DNA of 64,000 nucleotides, from assembly GCA_023079485.1 (NCBI GenBank), contig CM041084.1, forward strand, positions 63,707,709 to 63,771,708, read 5' to 3'. The notes under the pieces were generated by a model. It did not search any database, was not told the origin of the DNA, and saw only the letters and a list, made by a program, of their open reading frames with translations. The stretch comes from Archilochus colubris (Eukaryota > Chordata > Aves > Apodiformes > Trochilidae). Within the stretch, counting starts at the first letter, position 1; every line of letters begins with the position of its first letter. This document shows, in pieces, positions 47,531 through 62,114 of the stretch. Position numbers and translations under genes: made by a program.

Positions 47531-50500
47531 ATGTAGGTATATTTGTTGTGCCATGGAAGAAAAAAACCCCCACTATTTCATTCTGCCAAATCCCAATTCT
47601 CTGCAGGAAAAAAAAAAAAAATCATGGGCCAGGACTGTGCTGTATTTCCCTGTCTGCAGACATATTTATGGGTGACAATCATCTTTCCCCAGTCAGGTGG
47701 GCCAGGGACTCCACTCCTCTCCTGCATGCTCCTCATCCCAACTCCAAGAAGAGAGGATAACCCAGTGCCTGAGCAAATGGCACTGACAAAGGAGGTGCCT
47801 GCCTGCAAGCTGGAGACCAGCACTGCCTGTGCTCCACAGTCTCAGCTCCTTTAAAAGGATGCCAAGAAACCAGACAAAGGAAACCAGAGAGATTTCCAGC
47901 AAATCTTTGCTTGCTTTCTTGTCCGTTTTGAACATTGTAATTCTGATGAACCAGCATTTTCAGGTAGAAAAAAAAGGAACAATTTTGCTGGAGAGCTTCT
48001 GGGTAGTCTGTCATGAAGTCATGAACCTGGGATGCTTTAACTTTCTATTTCTTTTAATAAAAGTAAGTGAAACATTTAGCCCACAGGCATACCATCACGG
48101 GCTGGATATTTCACATATACAGAAAACCCAATGTGATTTAAGAGTTTTGAGGTGAAGATTTCTCATCGTATTTGATGTAGTAGGTACAGAATTGGCTGAT
48201 ACAATTTTAGAAGCACCTAAAAGTGACCCAGTACAGCTTTCCCATTTATAAGACTCCTGCACTTTTCAGATCTGATACTTTAAGTCCTTACAGAGGTAGA
48301 AGCAATCACTATAAATTTGACAGTGATGCTGCGAACCCTGAGACTAGATCAGAAAGACTGTGACAGCAAACCTTAAATCTGTCACTGGCTAGAAAACCTC
48401 CACCTAATTCTGAGGGCACCACAGGATACATTTTTAGCTCTATTATATATTAGTTGGTTGGTTTTCTGCAAGTCACTCTACCTTTCCCTCAGCAAGCACT
48501 TCCATTCATCTCTTTTGCCATCTTGCATGTTTGAATTACAAATTTTTAAGACAAAGACTGTGCTTGGACTAAAGCTACTTAGAAACTCCAGTTTGCCAGA
48601 ACTTCTACATTTTATCATAATATTACCATTGCAATTAATAAAGACTGGAGGCTGATTATCACATCATTCCAAAGTACTTGGGCATGGTGATGCCAGCTAT
48701 CAGGTAAACAAAACCAGAAGTTTTTTGCTAGTGCAGACTCTTTAGAACTAATTATCTGTATGAAAAAAAAAGATCTCATCCTTAAAAACCTCTGTGGCAG
48801 TCACTGTTTAGGAAGAAGTAAGATCCCCAAAAGACTTTTCCTGAAATCCACTACACAAACCTTTTATAAAAAAAGCTGATTAGGTGATTTTCAAGATTAA
48901 CTCTATGCTTGTTGAAAAAGTATGCATTTTGCCCACGCAGTTTCAGAGGAGACTTTAAACATCCAACAAATTTTCTTGAATCTCTCAACAGCACAAGAGT
49001 GGCACTAAGAGATGTGTGATGTCCAGATCATTTCAATTAGAGGTTATTTCCAGAACCTTAAAGCTCTCCCAAGGGATGCTGCATGGGAGGGCTGAAGAAC
49101 AGGTACAGACCTAATGAAGGAAGCTAGAAGGTCTGCAGGAGCTCTGGGCTACCTGTTCCCACAACAGCTGAGGTCTAATCTTGTACCTGGAAGAAGAGAA
49201 CCTGCTCTGGATCCTAATAGCATCACATGGGGAGGGTGATGGGGAGCCTCCAGCAGAGACCCCGTGTCCAAATAAGAATATGACTTTGCCCCATTGGCTT
49301 TACAGCATCAGCAAAGCTCAATGCTGCCTAGCACAGCAAATAATATGCCCCAAACCTTGCAAGCTTTGCTTGTAAGTGTGCTGCTTTCACACAGAAGGTC
49401 AGGAATGCCATAATTTCTGTATTTTCCTTTGCATCTGATAAAAAATTACAATATAGCAAGAGCCCTTGCCCTTCTCTTTCTTCCGTTTAAATTGATCAAA
49501 GCTTATTTAGTACAACTGTAAGAGGTTGAGGTCATTATTTTGCTTTGATAATTGCTCAATTGATGAAGTTATAAAAAAGCAAACTAAACATTTCAATTGT
49601 CCTACAGCAGCTCAGACTCAAAAATTTGTTCAGCAAAATGAAATTAATTGTTTCGGGTGTTTTTTTGTGTCAACTGTTCTTTCATACATTCCTTTTAGAG
49701 CTTCTTATCGTAGGGATAAATCGAATGAACTTTGGCTGCTTTGCAGAAGAACCATATCCCAATTAAAATTTTAGCTTAGAAATGTCTAATGGCATTTCCT
49801 TCTTGAAAGTCTGAGATTTGATTTTGAGAATAATCATTTAGATTTAGAGCACATTCACGTCAATTAATGAGATTTGCTTCACACTGAACCTAGAGCTCCA
49901 GTCTCATAAGCTACTAATGACAAAAAAGATCTGAAACATCCTTCCTAGAAGTGGAACGAATGTAGCAGTTTAAAAATGTCCAGTGCTTGATTAAATATGA
50001 TGGTTTTAAACTAATTAAACCACTCATCACACTCTCCAGGGCCCATATCCTGTAAAGAATTCAATTGGACTACTTGGGTAAGCAGGAGAACTCACTTGTT
50101 AATGTCTCTGCCTGTTTTGCCTTTTATAACATTCATGCTCTGGTAGATGCACCCACACTTGTATGTTAGTTTTAAAAGGATATGGTGGTGATAAATGTTT
50201 TTTAATAAAAGAAACTGAATTATTTCCACCATAACTTTCTTGATTTACTTCCATGGTGAATTTCTTTCTTTCTTCCAAATCCCATTTGGAGGTCTTAAAA
50301 AAGATATATTCCTGGTGGGTATACTCACTATCTGCCAGCATGCAACCATGTCTTAGAACAGATATGTGAATCTATGTTCCTGAATTTAATAAATTATCAA
50401 ATATTATAAAAGCAATGTTATCTGATGACTTCAAACAAATTTCTCATCTGAGTTCCTTCTAAGTGATATGAACAAGGGTAGAAAGATAATATGATATACT

Positions 50501-53352
50501 GTAACTGCTAAAATTACCTGAATATAAGAATATAGGATAATGGTCAAAGATGCCAATAAAGACAGAAACTGAAGCACATTACCAAACATGCATTTCTTGC
50601 ACCCTGTCGTGTCTAAAGTTTATGAAGAGACTTTCAGTCTTTTTTATTTCTTTGATTTTGAATTTGTGATCAGACCAATAATTGCGTTAAACCCGGGTAC
50701 AAATAATCTTTCTCTATACAGACTGGCAAATAACCATGAAACACCATTTTATGTGCACAGAACAGGTGTTTTCTGGTGTCCTACTTTAATCATTAGAACC
50801 ATTTACAATGAACAATTTTATGCCTTCAAATGGCAACATGAGACCAAATTTCTGCAAAAGACTTAGCTACTTAGTCACCAGACTCCACTGAGCAGCAGCC
50901 ATAAAGCAGTGTTTATTGCAATGCCTGTGGAGTGGAAACTACATTTGTGCAGAATTTGACTCACCTGTGAGGTCCAGTTGCACTCTGTACAACAAAGTGA
51001 AATGCTTGACTCTGCATGTATCTACCGGATGAACACTTGCTTATGTGAAGCTATAAGCCAGCATCTTCTCAACTCTGGCCACTGCTGTTCTTCTACTTTC
51101 TAGGCATCTCAGTGTTATTTATTATTTACTCCTTACAAATACAGTCTGTATTTAATTATTATATGCTTCCTCAGTTTTATCACATGCTCTAGTGTTAGAC
51201 AACCAGTAAAGGATGCTATTATTTAACAAATGTTGCCCCCTAGCAGATATCGAAGAATTACAAGCTCTGCCTGTCAAAAACCAGCATTTGCCTTACAAAG
51301 ATCCAGCAAGTTAGCAAAGAGTTTAAGGTATTTACTAAGATTAACAGTAAAGAAAAATCATCCTGTGAATAATTTCTCTAAGATCTTAGTGAATACACTC
51401 AAGAAAAGTGAGATGCTAATTAGGGTCACAATACTTCTGGCTGTAAGTAATGAGAATGTGTCTTGCAAGAATACAAAGGTTCTGCTTAAACACCAAGGTA
51501 TGGGCACAGAGGGGTTTGGGTGTGTGGAGACTTGGCATTTCTCCAGATGCTCAGCACAGCCAAGCCACAGCTCTCCTGAGACTTCCCCAGGCTCTCTCTT
51601 GACATCCCAGCTCATGGAACCAGGTGAGAGCATCAGGACTGAATTTTAATGGGAAAAAGAAGAAACTACAGAAAACGAAACCCTAGTCCTTGGAACTGTA
51701 TGGATAGTCCTGAAAATGTGAGCTCTCGTGTCTCAAATGCCAGAGCGCAAACAGAAAGCACCACAAATTTAGTTTAAAAATACATCAGGAAGCTTTAGTG
51801 TCTTATGGGGTTGGTCCCACAGTTTTGCCACGGATACTGGAATCATCAGAGTGCCCTGACAACAGTCAGCTACAAGCCTGAAGCTCTCACTGGTGGCAAT
51901 GTGCTGGAAAAGAGGAGAGGAAAAACAGAGTAGAAAAGAAAGATGATGAACCTGTTAACATTCTTTAATCCTACCTAGAACAGGGAGAGAGCAGAAGAGA
52001 ATTCTCCCTTGCAGCCTTTCTAAAAGTTATATTGGTGAGTGCCAAATAACTTTATTAGGACACACAAAATATTGTTTATTGAACATAGCTTTGGAAAAGT
52101 AAAAGACCTGAAAGGAATGCCTTGGATTTACACCTTCCTCTTTATATTCCCTCTTCCCCTGAACATCAGTTACTGCTTAATGGCTGAAACTTGGTTTTAA
52201 CTATTATCAGCTTTTAATTATTACTTAATATTTATCCTGTGGTAGCACCAATAAGCTGCACATGTTCCATGACTCTATAGTATTGCAATATGCTGCATTT
52301 TTTTGAAAATGCACGAAGACACTAAAAACGAGAAGAGTGTGGGTTTGTTACAAGTGCTGCTTGCTGGACTGCAACTTGGCATTTCTATTACTTCACGCCA
52401 GCAGATGTCAGTGCTACATCAACTATTGGGTGCACCAGCCCATAATGGTACTTTTCAAACCACACAGAGCTGGGTAAGAACATACCTGGGCTTGGACATC
52501 AACACAAAAAATATCCACGGGTCATACTGCAAGGAAATTTCCTTTCACATTGTGGAGATGGTGATTAGTCTGTCCATGTTTTAAGGGTTTTGCTGAGTTT
52601 GGCTCACTTTGTTCCTTTGAATTTTCAAGTTCACTGCTGGTAGAAAATTTCATTAATCCAAGGAAACTTGATTACCTTCTGAACATTAAAAATAAATATA
52701 ATAAAGCTTACTGATGAAAGCTTACAGAAGACTGTTCTCTTTAGGGAGGGAGAAAAAAAAGAAATTTTATGAAGCCGTAAATTTCCAGCCACTACCCCTG
52801 GTGGTGGCAACTACAGAAACCACCCTTTTTTCAGTTTTGTAATCTTCTCCCAAATACCAATCTCCAGTGATCTGAGACACTTGTGAGATCCCCAGAATAA
52901 CCAGCTTGACTTGATTGAATGTGAGAGAGAGAGAGGGGAATAAGCACACTTCAAGCACCACCCTCTGGTGTGGAAGCACTCTGAATTCCCAACTACCACA
53001 ACTGGCAGCCCCAGAAACAGAGAAAACAAACAAACAAACAATTTTTAAAAAGAGCAGATGATCAGTCCCTAAATGCTAATCTTATTTTTCCTATTGTGCC
53101 CAAAGCATCCAGGCAGGTCTCTCTTCCCTGTTCCCCATCAGGAGGGTGTACATATTACTGCTGCATGGAAGAATGGCTGTTTCAGCTAAGCTTTTCATCA
53201 ATTTCTTTCAAATAAAGTGCTTGCTTCCAAGGAGAAGCCCTGTTCTATGCACAATGAATATTTGAGACATCATATATACACTTATTTATATTTTAGAGAC
53301 CTTGCTGTTTTTAGCAATAAAATATATTATTAGTAAGTTTAATAATACTATT
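47531..53352. other. Non-coding stretch
   Basis: No transposon or exon was supported. Overlapping short ORFs at 47.5-48.1 kb on both strands show no domain. The 139-codon ORF at 51230-51649 is likewise unrecognisable. A (GA)n run lies at 52921-52938 and a (CAAA)n run at 53023-53041. Confidence 0.5.
53023..53041. repeat. (CAAA)n microsatellite
   Basis: About four CAAA units. Confidence 0.85.
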
Positions 53353-53450
53353 AATCATAGAATCATAGAATTGGCTGGGTTGGAAGGGACCTCAGAGATC
53401 AAGTCCAACCCTTGAACCACAACAGGGATGAATACAGTACCTAGAATATA
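53353..53450 (-). mobile_element. CR1 LINE extreme 3' fragment, minus strand
   Basis: It starts with two reversed tail units (AATCATAGAATCATAGAAT), then 'ggttggaagggacctcagagatcaagtccaaccc', the diagnostic CR1 3' UTR. Similarity fades near 53450. Confidence 0.88.
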
Positions 53451-54274
53451 CTTGGGAAAAATTACTGTGCTCATTTGTCAACACACTAAACCACCCCAAA
53501 ATCATCTGGGATGTGCACAGAGCTGAATAACTTTGAAAATCTGACTATCCCTGTAAGCAAGGCAAGCTATTGTTGAACTCATGAAGTGGTTTTTTTTGTT
53601 TATATTTAAATTACCACAAAATTATGAAGCTCGCTCTTAACTGATCATCACCCCTCTAATCTACTAATTATTCTACCACCACAATAGACAGAGTACTTTA
53701 TACAGTCTGATACTCCTAAATTGCTTTCATGTTCAGTTACGTATAATTATACAAACAAGTCTAAAATTGATGATCTATGCATATAATTATGGATTCTGCA
53801 ACTCAGCATAGGCAAATAAAGGAAACTACCCTTATTATGACAACACTTTCTAATAGTCAGGCACTGCAAATTTAATTGCGGTAAAGGGTGGATTATACTA
53901 TTATGTAATTAGTAACAAAACTGTTATTTCAGGGCAATTAAACGATAATGTGGGCACTGGAGCTCCCTTTTAGAGCAATCTTCTTGTCAGTTCTGGTGAA
54001 GGAGCCCTACACAATTCAAAAGCTGAGCATGTCAAGTTGGACAGTGCTTTCTTCCTTAAGGATGGCTAAAAATATTGCGAGAAAATGATGTGCAGAACAG
54101 AACTGTTAAAGTGACTCCTGATGGCATCTGCACCACACATTGTAATTTTCAGAAACCCATTTCAGAGTCTTTCCTCCTATTTTGTCCATTTTACCAAACT
54201 GCCAGAGAAAGAAAGGCCAGGTTCGTACTAACAGAGATCCAAAGAATGAACCACATCTCTGTTTTCTTTTTCAG

Positions 54275-54388
54275 GAATGAAGCTGCTTCTTAGCAGGGAG
54301 AAAATTACCTCAAATTTGCAGGAAGATAAGATACGACTAAAGGGCCTTAAAACAACTGAAAGAATGAAACAGGCAATGCAGAAGAAAG
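54275..54388 (+). other. Candidate coding exon, splice-bounded (unverified)
   Basis: It is preceded by a pyrimidine tract ending CTTTTTCAG (54274) and followed by GAAAG then GTAAAT. The 114-base segment is open in the frame starting at 54277, coding MKLLLSREKITSNLQEDK and continuing basic and amphipathic to MKQAMQKKG. The length is a multiple of three, so skipping it would keep frame. The Lys/Glu/Gln-rich composition could form a helix or coiled coil. I recognise no family, and the strand is opposite to the CpG-island gene. Chance remains likely, since the donor (GTAAAT) is mediocre. Confidence 0.25.
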
Positions 54389-55011
54389 GTAAATTCACAG
54401 ACCATTATGTGGAGATAAACCCAGGTTCAATACAATCTCTCATAGGCTTCTTCACACTGATTAGTTCTTTAAAAGAATTTATTTTCTAGGACTGAGTTAC
54501 TGGACTATAACTTGCAGTCTTCCAGGAAAGAAAACTGCCGTAAGAAAGGCTTAACAATTGTAACTTGATTAATAAGACTTGGTACAAGTAATTCTTTGAG
54601 TTGTCAACAATTTTAATATTCTTTTATAAGGCAACATTTCACATTTAACTAGCACATATTTAAGACAGTAGCAAAACTGCCACTAAGTTTAACAGTGCAG
54701 GATCACATTCCATGGACAAGATGAACTGACTTGATTTAATCTTATTTTCTGGATCATTAAAGCATCAGGAAACTAATTGCTCCCTTTTTTTTTCCTACAT
54801 TAGCAAGCCTTCTGATGAGAAAAAAATTGTTTTCTAAACAAATGAGTATGCTGTCTTACTATAGGGAGAGGCACACTTTTATCCACATAGAATGGTAGCA
54901 GAAATTCAATTCCCATTAATGGTAGCTCATTTGCTAATGAAAAAAATAACCCTCTTTGTAGCTTTTCATGGCTGTCATGTAATTCTTTACAGGGAAGGTG
55001 CTCTATTCAAA

Positions 55012-55041
55012 AGATATAGCAAGACAAGATATAGCAAGACA
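55012..55041. repeat. 15-bp tandem duplication at a CR1 boundary
   Basis: Two exact copies of AGATATAGCAAGACA abut the 5' truncation point of the CR1 that starts at about 55042. Confidence 0.85.
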
Positions 55042-55297
55042 AGAGGGCAGGGTCTTAAGTTGTGCTGGGGGAGGTTTAGGTTGGACATTAGAAAGAATTT
55101 CTTTACGGAGAGGGTGATCAGACATTGGACTGGGCTGCCCAGGGAAGTAGTGGATTCTCCGTCCCTGGAGATATTTAAAAAGAGACTGGATGTGGCACTC
55201 AGTGCCATGGGCTGGTAGCCACAGTGGTAGTGGACCAAGGGTTGGACTTGATGATCTCTGAGGTCCCTTCCAACCCAGTCGATTCTATGATTCTATA
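55042..55297 (+). mobile_element. CR1 LINE 3' fragment (relatively well preserved)
   Basis: The region contains 'gggggaggtttaggttggacattagaaagaatttcttta', 'ggctgcccagggaagtagtgga', 'ccctggagatatttaaaaagagactgga' and 'ttggacttgatgatctctgaggtcccttccaaccc', ending in two ATTCTATG units. It covers the end of ORF2 and the 3' UTR. The frame '[32 protein letters not shown]...' fragment on the plus strand is the CR1 ORF2 C-terminus, not a host gene. It looks younger than the 24-kb and 35-kb fragments. Confidence 0.95.
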
Positions 55298-58200
55298 TAA
55301 TTTTAATTTTTTTTCCCCCTGCATTATTGAAACAATTTTTTAATCCATACATCAGTTACGAAACACTGAAGGACAAGACTAGATGCCCCCAAATGAAGCA
55401 AAGTGAGTTTCCCTCTGCCTTCAGAAACCCTCGCAGGGCTCACTGGCTTCTAAGGAAGTAGAGAGCTGTGCTACAGGAAGACACTGGACAGTGGCAACCC
55501 AAGGAGAGATGCTATGACAACAGATATCTCATTTAATAGCTAAACTAATGGAATGCCTTCTTGCTGCCAAAAGCCATCCATCTCCCTACTCCCTCTCTCC
55601 CTGTGGGCAGCTCCCTTGAGCTGCTTCTCTTGCGTAGCTCATTAATCTGGAAAAATTAGTGCTACAATAACAAAAAGCAATATCTTGTGAATAGCCATGG
55701 TAGCACAAAGAAAGCAGGGCCTTGTGTCAGAGCTGGCAATGAGGAAGAGGGGAAATGAAGTCTGGGTGGGCAAGAGTTATTAGGTTAGCTCTGCTGCTCC
55801 ATGAAACCTCCCTCTGCTGTGTGCTGGTCTGTCACAATCTGCAAAAAAAAATAACAGCTTTGCTGCAGGATACTGATCACACTGGGACAAGCTTTTGGCT
55901 ACAAAAAAATCCAACCTCCCACCCCTAAAAACAAAAAAGGAGTAAAAACCTACACCAAACAATACAGTTTTAGTAGATAATAGTTACATCACGATACAAG
56001 ATGTGTGGTGAGAAGGCCTGGAAAATAAATTAAGGCTTAAGAACTGCCAACACCACCAATCCATCTCGTATGCAATGTCTGGCCTGACCACAAGATGGAG
56101 ATGAAGATCAAAAATTAAACTAAAATCTGACCACAGCAGAACTGTATCCATGTGCAGTCACTGCTAATGTCACCTAATTGAAAAGCAAGGGTTATTATCA
56201 GAATGGGGATTTCTTAGCTCTTGCTCTCTGCTTCGCAGCCTGGGATGCAATCAGTACAAAGTCAATTTTGTACTGACATGTCACAGTGGGGTTTCATTTG
56301 GTGTGGAATAAAGGACTGCAGTGCTGTGTCAGAAGCACCCTTTGATTTCTACCTTGGATTCTGGATCCATAAAGCACAACAAGCTGTGATCAGTTATGCT
56401 TCCCTCCTCCTGGCTCTGGGGGATGATTATTCTTGAAATAATTAATTGGTAGACAAGAAAAGCAAAGATCTCCTAATTCACAAATGTTTTAAATCCGTGC
56501 AATAGAAATGTCAAACTAGTTTAGGAATAATTAGTCAACAAGTTGCTCCACACGGAATTGGAGTGAAGCACAATGAGAATTATTACTGTGCAGAACCCCA
56601 CAGAGCTGTGAATGCTGATGCACCTTTAACAAAACAGAAAGGATCTGCAGGGGGAACAGATTTCCCCTTTTTTGTATCTTGTTTGTGCAAGACAAAAGCT
56701 TAATGTCAAGAGCAGGAACAGCCCACAGTAATGTGGGTTCGCACTTTCCCAAACATTATGAGATTTTCTTCTTAGATTGAGATCTAAGGCCTCCACAATC
56801 TAAATAGTGAGGTTCCCTCACACACCGAACAGGGAAGGAAACTGAGGTACAGAAAGATTAAGACCCAAGATCCCCAAATGCATAGGGATGATCTTCCAAG
56901 AACATAAAACCACACAACCACACAGCCTGCAAGTACTTTCTTGTTGTCAGGTTTGCTCTTGCACATATCCTAATTCCATGGTGCAATGAGACAGCCCTTG
57001 GTTTCCTCTATTTTCACAAATAAATTCAGGGAAATCCAGGCACGCAGGCTCATCCTGAATAAGCCTGAACCAGGAGTCTATCACATGCTGCTTGTGACAG
57101 AATCCTACCACACAGTTTAGTCCAGAGGCACAGATAAAGAATGAAGCAGTGATGACTTCCAGGCCTCTCCTAGGCAATCACCTACTCTTTGAGCACAAGT
57201 AATAATGTGATTTCCTGATCTTGAAAAATCTCTGTTTGTTACTATAGTACCCCTTTATATTAAGCCTGGAATAATATGCATTATGTGCAGCAAAGACTGC
57301 AGCTAAACAGGACACAATCCTCCCAGCTAACATGAGCATAAGTGAGCTCAGATGGGAGACAGATGAGAAGCATTAAATTGCCCTAAGCTTTTTATGGGAT
57401 GCTCATGTGCATTAAGAGTTTAGTTTTAAGTTTTTTGCAGATGAAGGGCCACATATGAATCCATTGTGTGTCTGACAGCTCAGCCAGAAACCCTTTTTCC
57501 AACATATCCTTCTAGGTACACCATTTATGTGTTAACATGTTTCCCTTTCTGCTAAACATCATTCAGATGTACAAGAACTTCAATGCATGAGTGGAAATGA
57601 GGGCTCAGTAGTGGAGAATGGTCTGACACCAACTGAATGATCACTGTAAGACTAGGGGATTTCATGAGGACAGGGCAAGCCTTTTTCTAGTGTAGAGATC
57701 CAGGAAGCAGTGGGAACTCCCCCTGCACATTACATTAAGGGTGTCTTTCACTGGTATATATTTACAATCAGCTTTTAAGCCCAAGATTATCCTGGTTCGC
57801 CATTTATAAGTACAGAAGGCTGGAGACAAGGCAAGGCAGTGAGCAATGAGAAGACTGCAGGTCATGCTTTAAAATCTCTATACACAATAAGCTGGCTACA
57901 TTTATCAAAACTCAGGTCAAAATTGCAATATGCTAGGGAAATGGGGCAGAGAATTGTTCTGCTCATTGTCAGTGGAACTGAGCAGCACAACAATCAGATT
58001 AAAGTGCTTTTGGACATGCATAGTTTTTCCTCCCGAGATAGCTGAGTTGTAGCTTGAAATATTTCTCTAAGATGGCAGGTGATATAGATGCTAGCAGAAA
58101 GTCAGTAAATCATTTCCTCACATACTCTCTCTCCTGCAATAGCTGAAAAGAAACATGAAGAGAAAATAGCTGGGGCAAGTCAACAGAAGGAGAACACTTT

Positions 58201-61200
58201 TTCATTTTAAACACTTAGTCTGCAGTTTTCCCCCAGTAGACACAGGCTGAGATGGCTACCAGCACAAGAGACACAGAATATCCAGTATGTTCTGCAATTA
58301 TTTTAATTCCTAGGGGCAAAGAGGAGGTGTCATTTTATGGTACCACTGCTGAAACATGCAAGTCCTAAGTAGTTCTAGAAAAGAAACAGGGGTCCCAAAA
58401 CTGGAAACCAGTTACCAAATCCTCAGGTGGCTTACATACATACACACTACTTTATTTCAGAGGGTAAAGGGTTCTAATTTCTTGTGGTGAGAAGACAACA
58501 GCTCCCTGGTTATTTCCACTGTTGGTCTTGTCTCGGTTTTGAGGAACAAATTCGGATGAACCAGCCCTGGCATCCTCCCTCAGTATTCTATGCTGCCTCA
58601 CCTCTAGTGGGATGCTGAGTCTTCCACAAGCCTTTGGCAAGCACTTCTCTATTTGTGTCCACATGCTGAGCTACACTCATATTGTTTGCAAACCTTACAG
58701 CCTTCCTTCAGAAAAGAGGTACCATAGCACTGTCACCAGCTAAGGTTCTTGCTAAAGGACTCTGTTGGCTGCTATATGAAACCATTCAGAACTCCAATGC
58801 ATCCTCCATTTTTCAGCAAGAAAACTACTCCACAAAAAAAGCTCACACAGCTGCAGCATCTTGTTAAAATCATGTTTAGTGTGACAATCCAGGCTCCCCT
58901 TTGCTATTTAAAGCAAAAAACATGTTTTTGCATATAGGTGCAGATAATAACACAGAGACACATCAATCAAACTTCACAATAACCATCTTACTTGACATGC
59001 CTGAATCAGCCATCACTCAGTGAGAGAAAAAACAAAGTACCTAAATCTAATGTCTAATAAATAATGCATTTTGGTCCCTTAAAGACAGACAGCTACGCCT
59101 TGACAGAAGGACCACCAGATGCTTTGTTTTGTTTGGTTTTTTTTTTATATATTTTTTTTGTAGTTTAGTTTTTCCTTTTCTCAAAATCAGAGCATAAAAG
59201 TGAATTTTAAAGATTCAGTTGAAATTTTGGCTAAAGTTTTGAGTCTTATATAACTCATTTTCCTATTCATTATGCCAGAACTAAGAGTTGATCATCATTA
59301 CAGCTGTTTTAATTGCAACTTACAACCTCATATGTCTGAGCCCTTCAAAAAGATGTTTGATGTACTGCATTTAAGAGCCAGGTGCTAAGACAGGCAAAAG
59401 GTGAGGGAGGCAGAAGATGGGAGTAGAGGAAAGCTGAAGAGAAACATTTTTTATCACGTGCTTTTGCACATGTCTGAAAATCATGACTGTGAGAATCGTG
59501 CTGGATTTAAACTACAATTTTTATGGAGAATGGAAATAATCAGAATGGAAATAAATCAGAAGTCTGTTTGAATTCAGCTTCTCTCCCTGTCAGAGATTTT
59601 CATGGAAGCTGTGTCTCTTCATGAGAGATGAGGACAGCTTGCATTTATGCAATAGGCAATGGTGATGAAAGAGATGTGGAATTCAGACACTACTGAACTA
59701 AAAGACATCAGCAACAGCAATCATTCAGGAAAGCCAGGCATATGTCCATTTTATAAAATTAGATCAGCATCAAGACTTTGTGGCTTATTTTTTTTTTAAA
59801 TTATTTTTTACAAGTCAAAGCAGGCTACTGGATACTGTAAATACAGTAAGCCAGGTTTGACAAAGACCACAAAAACTTAGAAGTACTAAAAAGTACTACT
59901 ACTAAAAGGTTTTGTATATCTGCAAAATTATCATGAAATCTAATTTGGTAAGCAAGAAGCCTGAGCTAAAAAGTTCCCATTTAGCTCTGAGTGTCTTAAA
60001 ATTTCAAGAATTTTCAAATCTGGTCTCTCCATTTGGTTCATGAAAGTAGTTTCAATTTCATAGTACAGATCATTGCAATAAGAAAAAAAAAAGCAAAAAG
60101 GAAAAACAATTAATGCAAATTTTATCAGATTAATATGTACTGTATACTTTTAAGTATGCAAATCAGTCTTACACAGCCTTTTATTTATTGTAATCTCTCA
60201 CAAATATTTATTGTAACTCAGTAACTGGATGAACACTGTGACTTGATGTGACCTTTCAGTGACTGCATATGACTACTAATGAAATGCATATAAACCAAGT
60301 CTTGATTATTTAGACTCAACAGCCTTGCTTTCAATTTCTTCCAATATATAACAAATAGAGAGCACTTATTAGATACAGATGTCATGGCTCATTATATTTA
60401 GGTGTAGTGCACTGGGTCTATTTGGTGATAGGCTGACTACCCCTGAAGCTGTAATTTCAGTCCTGGTATAAGACCTTGTGTCAGGAACTGCTCATATTTT
60501 TCTTTTTCAAGAGAAGCTAGAGATAGAATTTGCATAGGGAATATACCTGTTTTGACAGACTCTTTTACCTGTTTTACCTGGTTTTATATCCCTGTAAAAA
60601 ATAATACTGGGAGTTGATGTACACTGCATTCAAACTAAAAATAAAATTGTCAAAGACAATAATTAAATGTTAACAAGCTAATGAGGATTTACACACCAAG
60701 AATGGACTTGATAAACTTGATCAACTAAAATTCCTGGTTTGTTTCACTTGGTTAAGAATACATTCTAATTAATGTAGTTATTATTTGTCCCCTCCTCTCA
60801 CAAAATGGGTCACATCTTCTGGAAGAACCAAAATGATAGTAAAATAAAACTGCTCGAGGGGGAAATCTGGCTTTGTGGGTGCTTGTAGGGAGAATCCCAA
60901 CCCCCAAGATTTCATCTACGTTAAGAACCAACTACTTTTATACAGAGCAATGAGGAAGAGAGCACTCAGTCATATACGAGAGCTTGCAATACCTACTACC
61001 CACAAATTTTGTGAACTTCCACTGTCAGACCATATAAACATGTGGCTGATCTGAAGCAATCACTCTCAGATTGCATGCTATTTCTATGAAGTATTTGCAT
61101 TTTGCCTTGGTGGTGAGGATGCATTTACTTAATCTTTGTAAGATGTCACAAAGAGAAGACAGATTTATAGAATAAAGTTTCACATGCAAAATGTGATTTA

Positions 61201-61241
61201 ATAGCAGGATTCCATATAATTCAGGTTCTTTCATGACAAAG

Positions 61242-61269
61242 ACATGGACTAATACATACATGGACTAAT
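61242..61269. repeat. 12-bp direct repeat
   Basis: ACATGGACTAAT occurs at 61242-61253 and again at 61258-61269 with a 4-base spacer. Confidence 0.85.
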
Positions 61270-62086
61270 CCTGACAAAAACAACTAGTTAAAATTAAAAA
61301 AGAATGGAATGATGGCCTAAGCAAATACACTCATTAGCAACTGAGGAAAATGAGAGATTTTCACAAATAGGAAAAAAGCATAGGGGAATTGGGTTTTAAA
61401 AGCTTTATATGACAACAAAAACATATGTGAAAGGCCTTGCTAGTGAGGGATGAGGAAAACAGTTGGCTACCTTCCTTCTCTGGATGTGAGTGATGCTGTA
61501 GGCGAGCACCACTAGAACTTTAATGAGTGCAGGCAGAAGTGAGTAGCATGTGGTGATGGACACTTGTGAACCTGCAGGCAGGGGCTGGTGTGAATGGAAG
61601 AGTTAAAATAAACAAACCAGATTTATCTCAGAAGAGCTTCCCAACTACTCTAAGAAAATCTCTCCTTCAAACCCTGCTGCAGTGATGTAAAAGAGGGTCA
61701 AAGCACAAAATGAGAGAAGTAAGAGAAAATAAGGAGAAGGAAAAGAAAAAAAGCCTGTGTTGTAAAAATTGCAAAATGAGGGATTATTTGCCCCTGCAGA
61801 AAATAAAGCTCAGTCCACACCACACAGTGATAAGCTACACTATGAAAGCATTGGAGATCTTTCCTAGTTGTTTTATTGGGGACAAAAAAAATGCAGTAAT
61901 TTTTAGCTCTTGGAGTTACAACAGTATGCTAGTGCCTAGAGAGACTGTGATGAACACTGCAGAGCCACATTATAACACTCTCTGTGCACTCAAGCATTCA
62001 CAGTACAACTGTAAAGCTGATGCAGATACAGAAAGCAATTGTGGATAACATGCCCAAAATAAACACCGTAAATGTCGTGCCAGTGA

Positions 62087-62114
62087 ACGCGTGTGTGTGA
62101 GCACACGTGCGTGC
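62087..62114. repeat. Alternating purine-pyrimidine GT/AC block
   Basis: 28 bases of CGCGTGTGTG-type sequence followed by GCACACGTGCGTGC, alternating almost throughout. It has Z-DNA-forming potential. Confidence 0.7.

Noticed and set aside
51230..51649. 139-codon plus-strand open frame
   Set aside because: No recognisable family, no splice or promoter context; it overlaps a 91-codon frame on the other strand.
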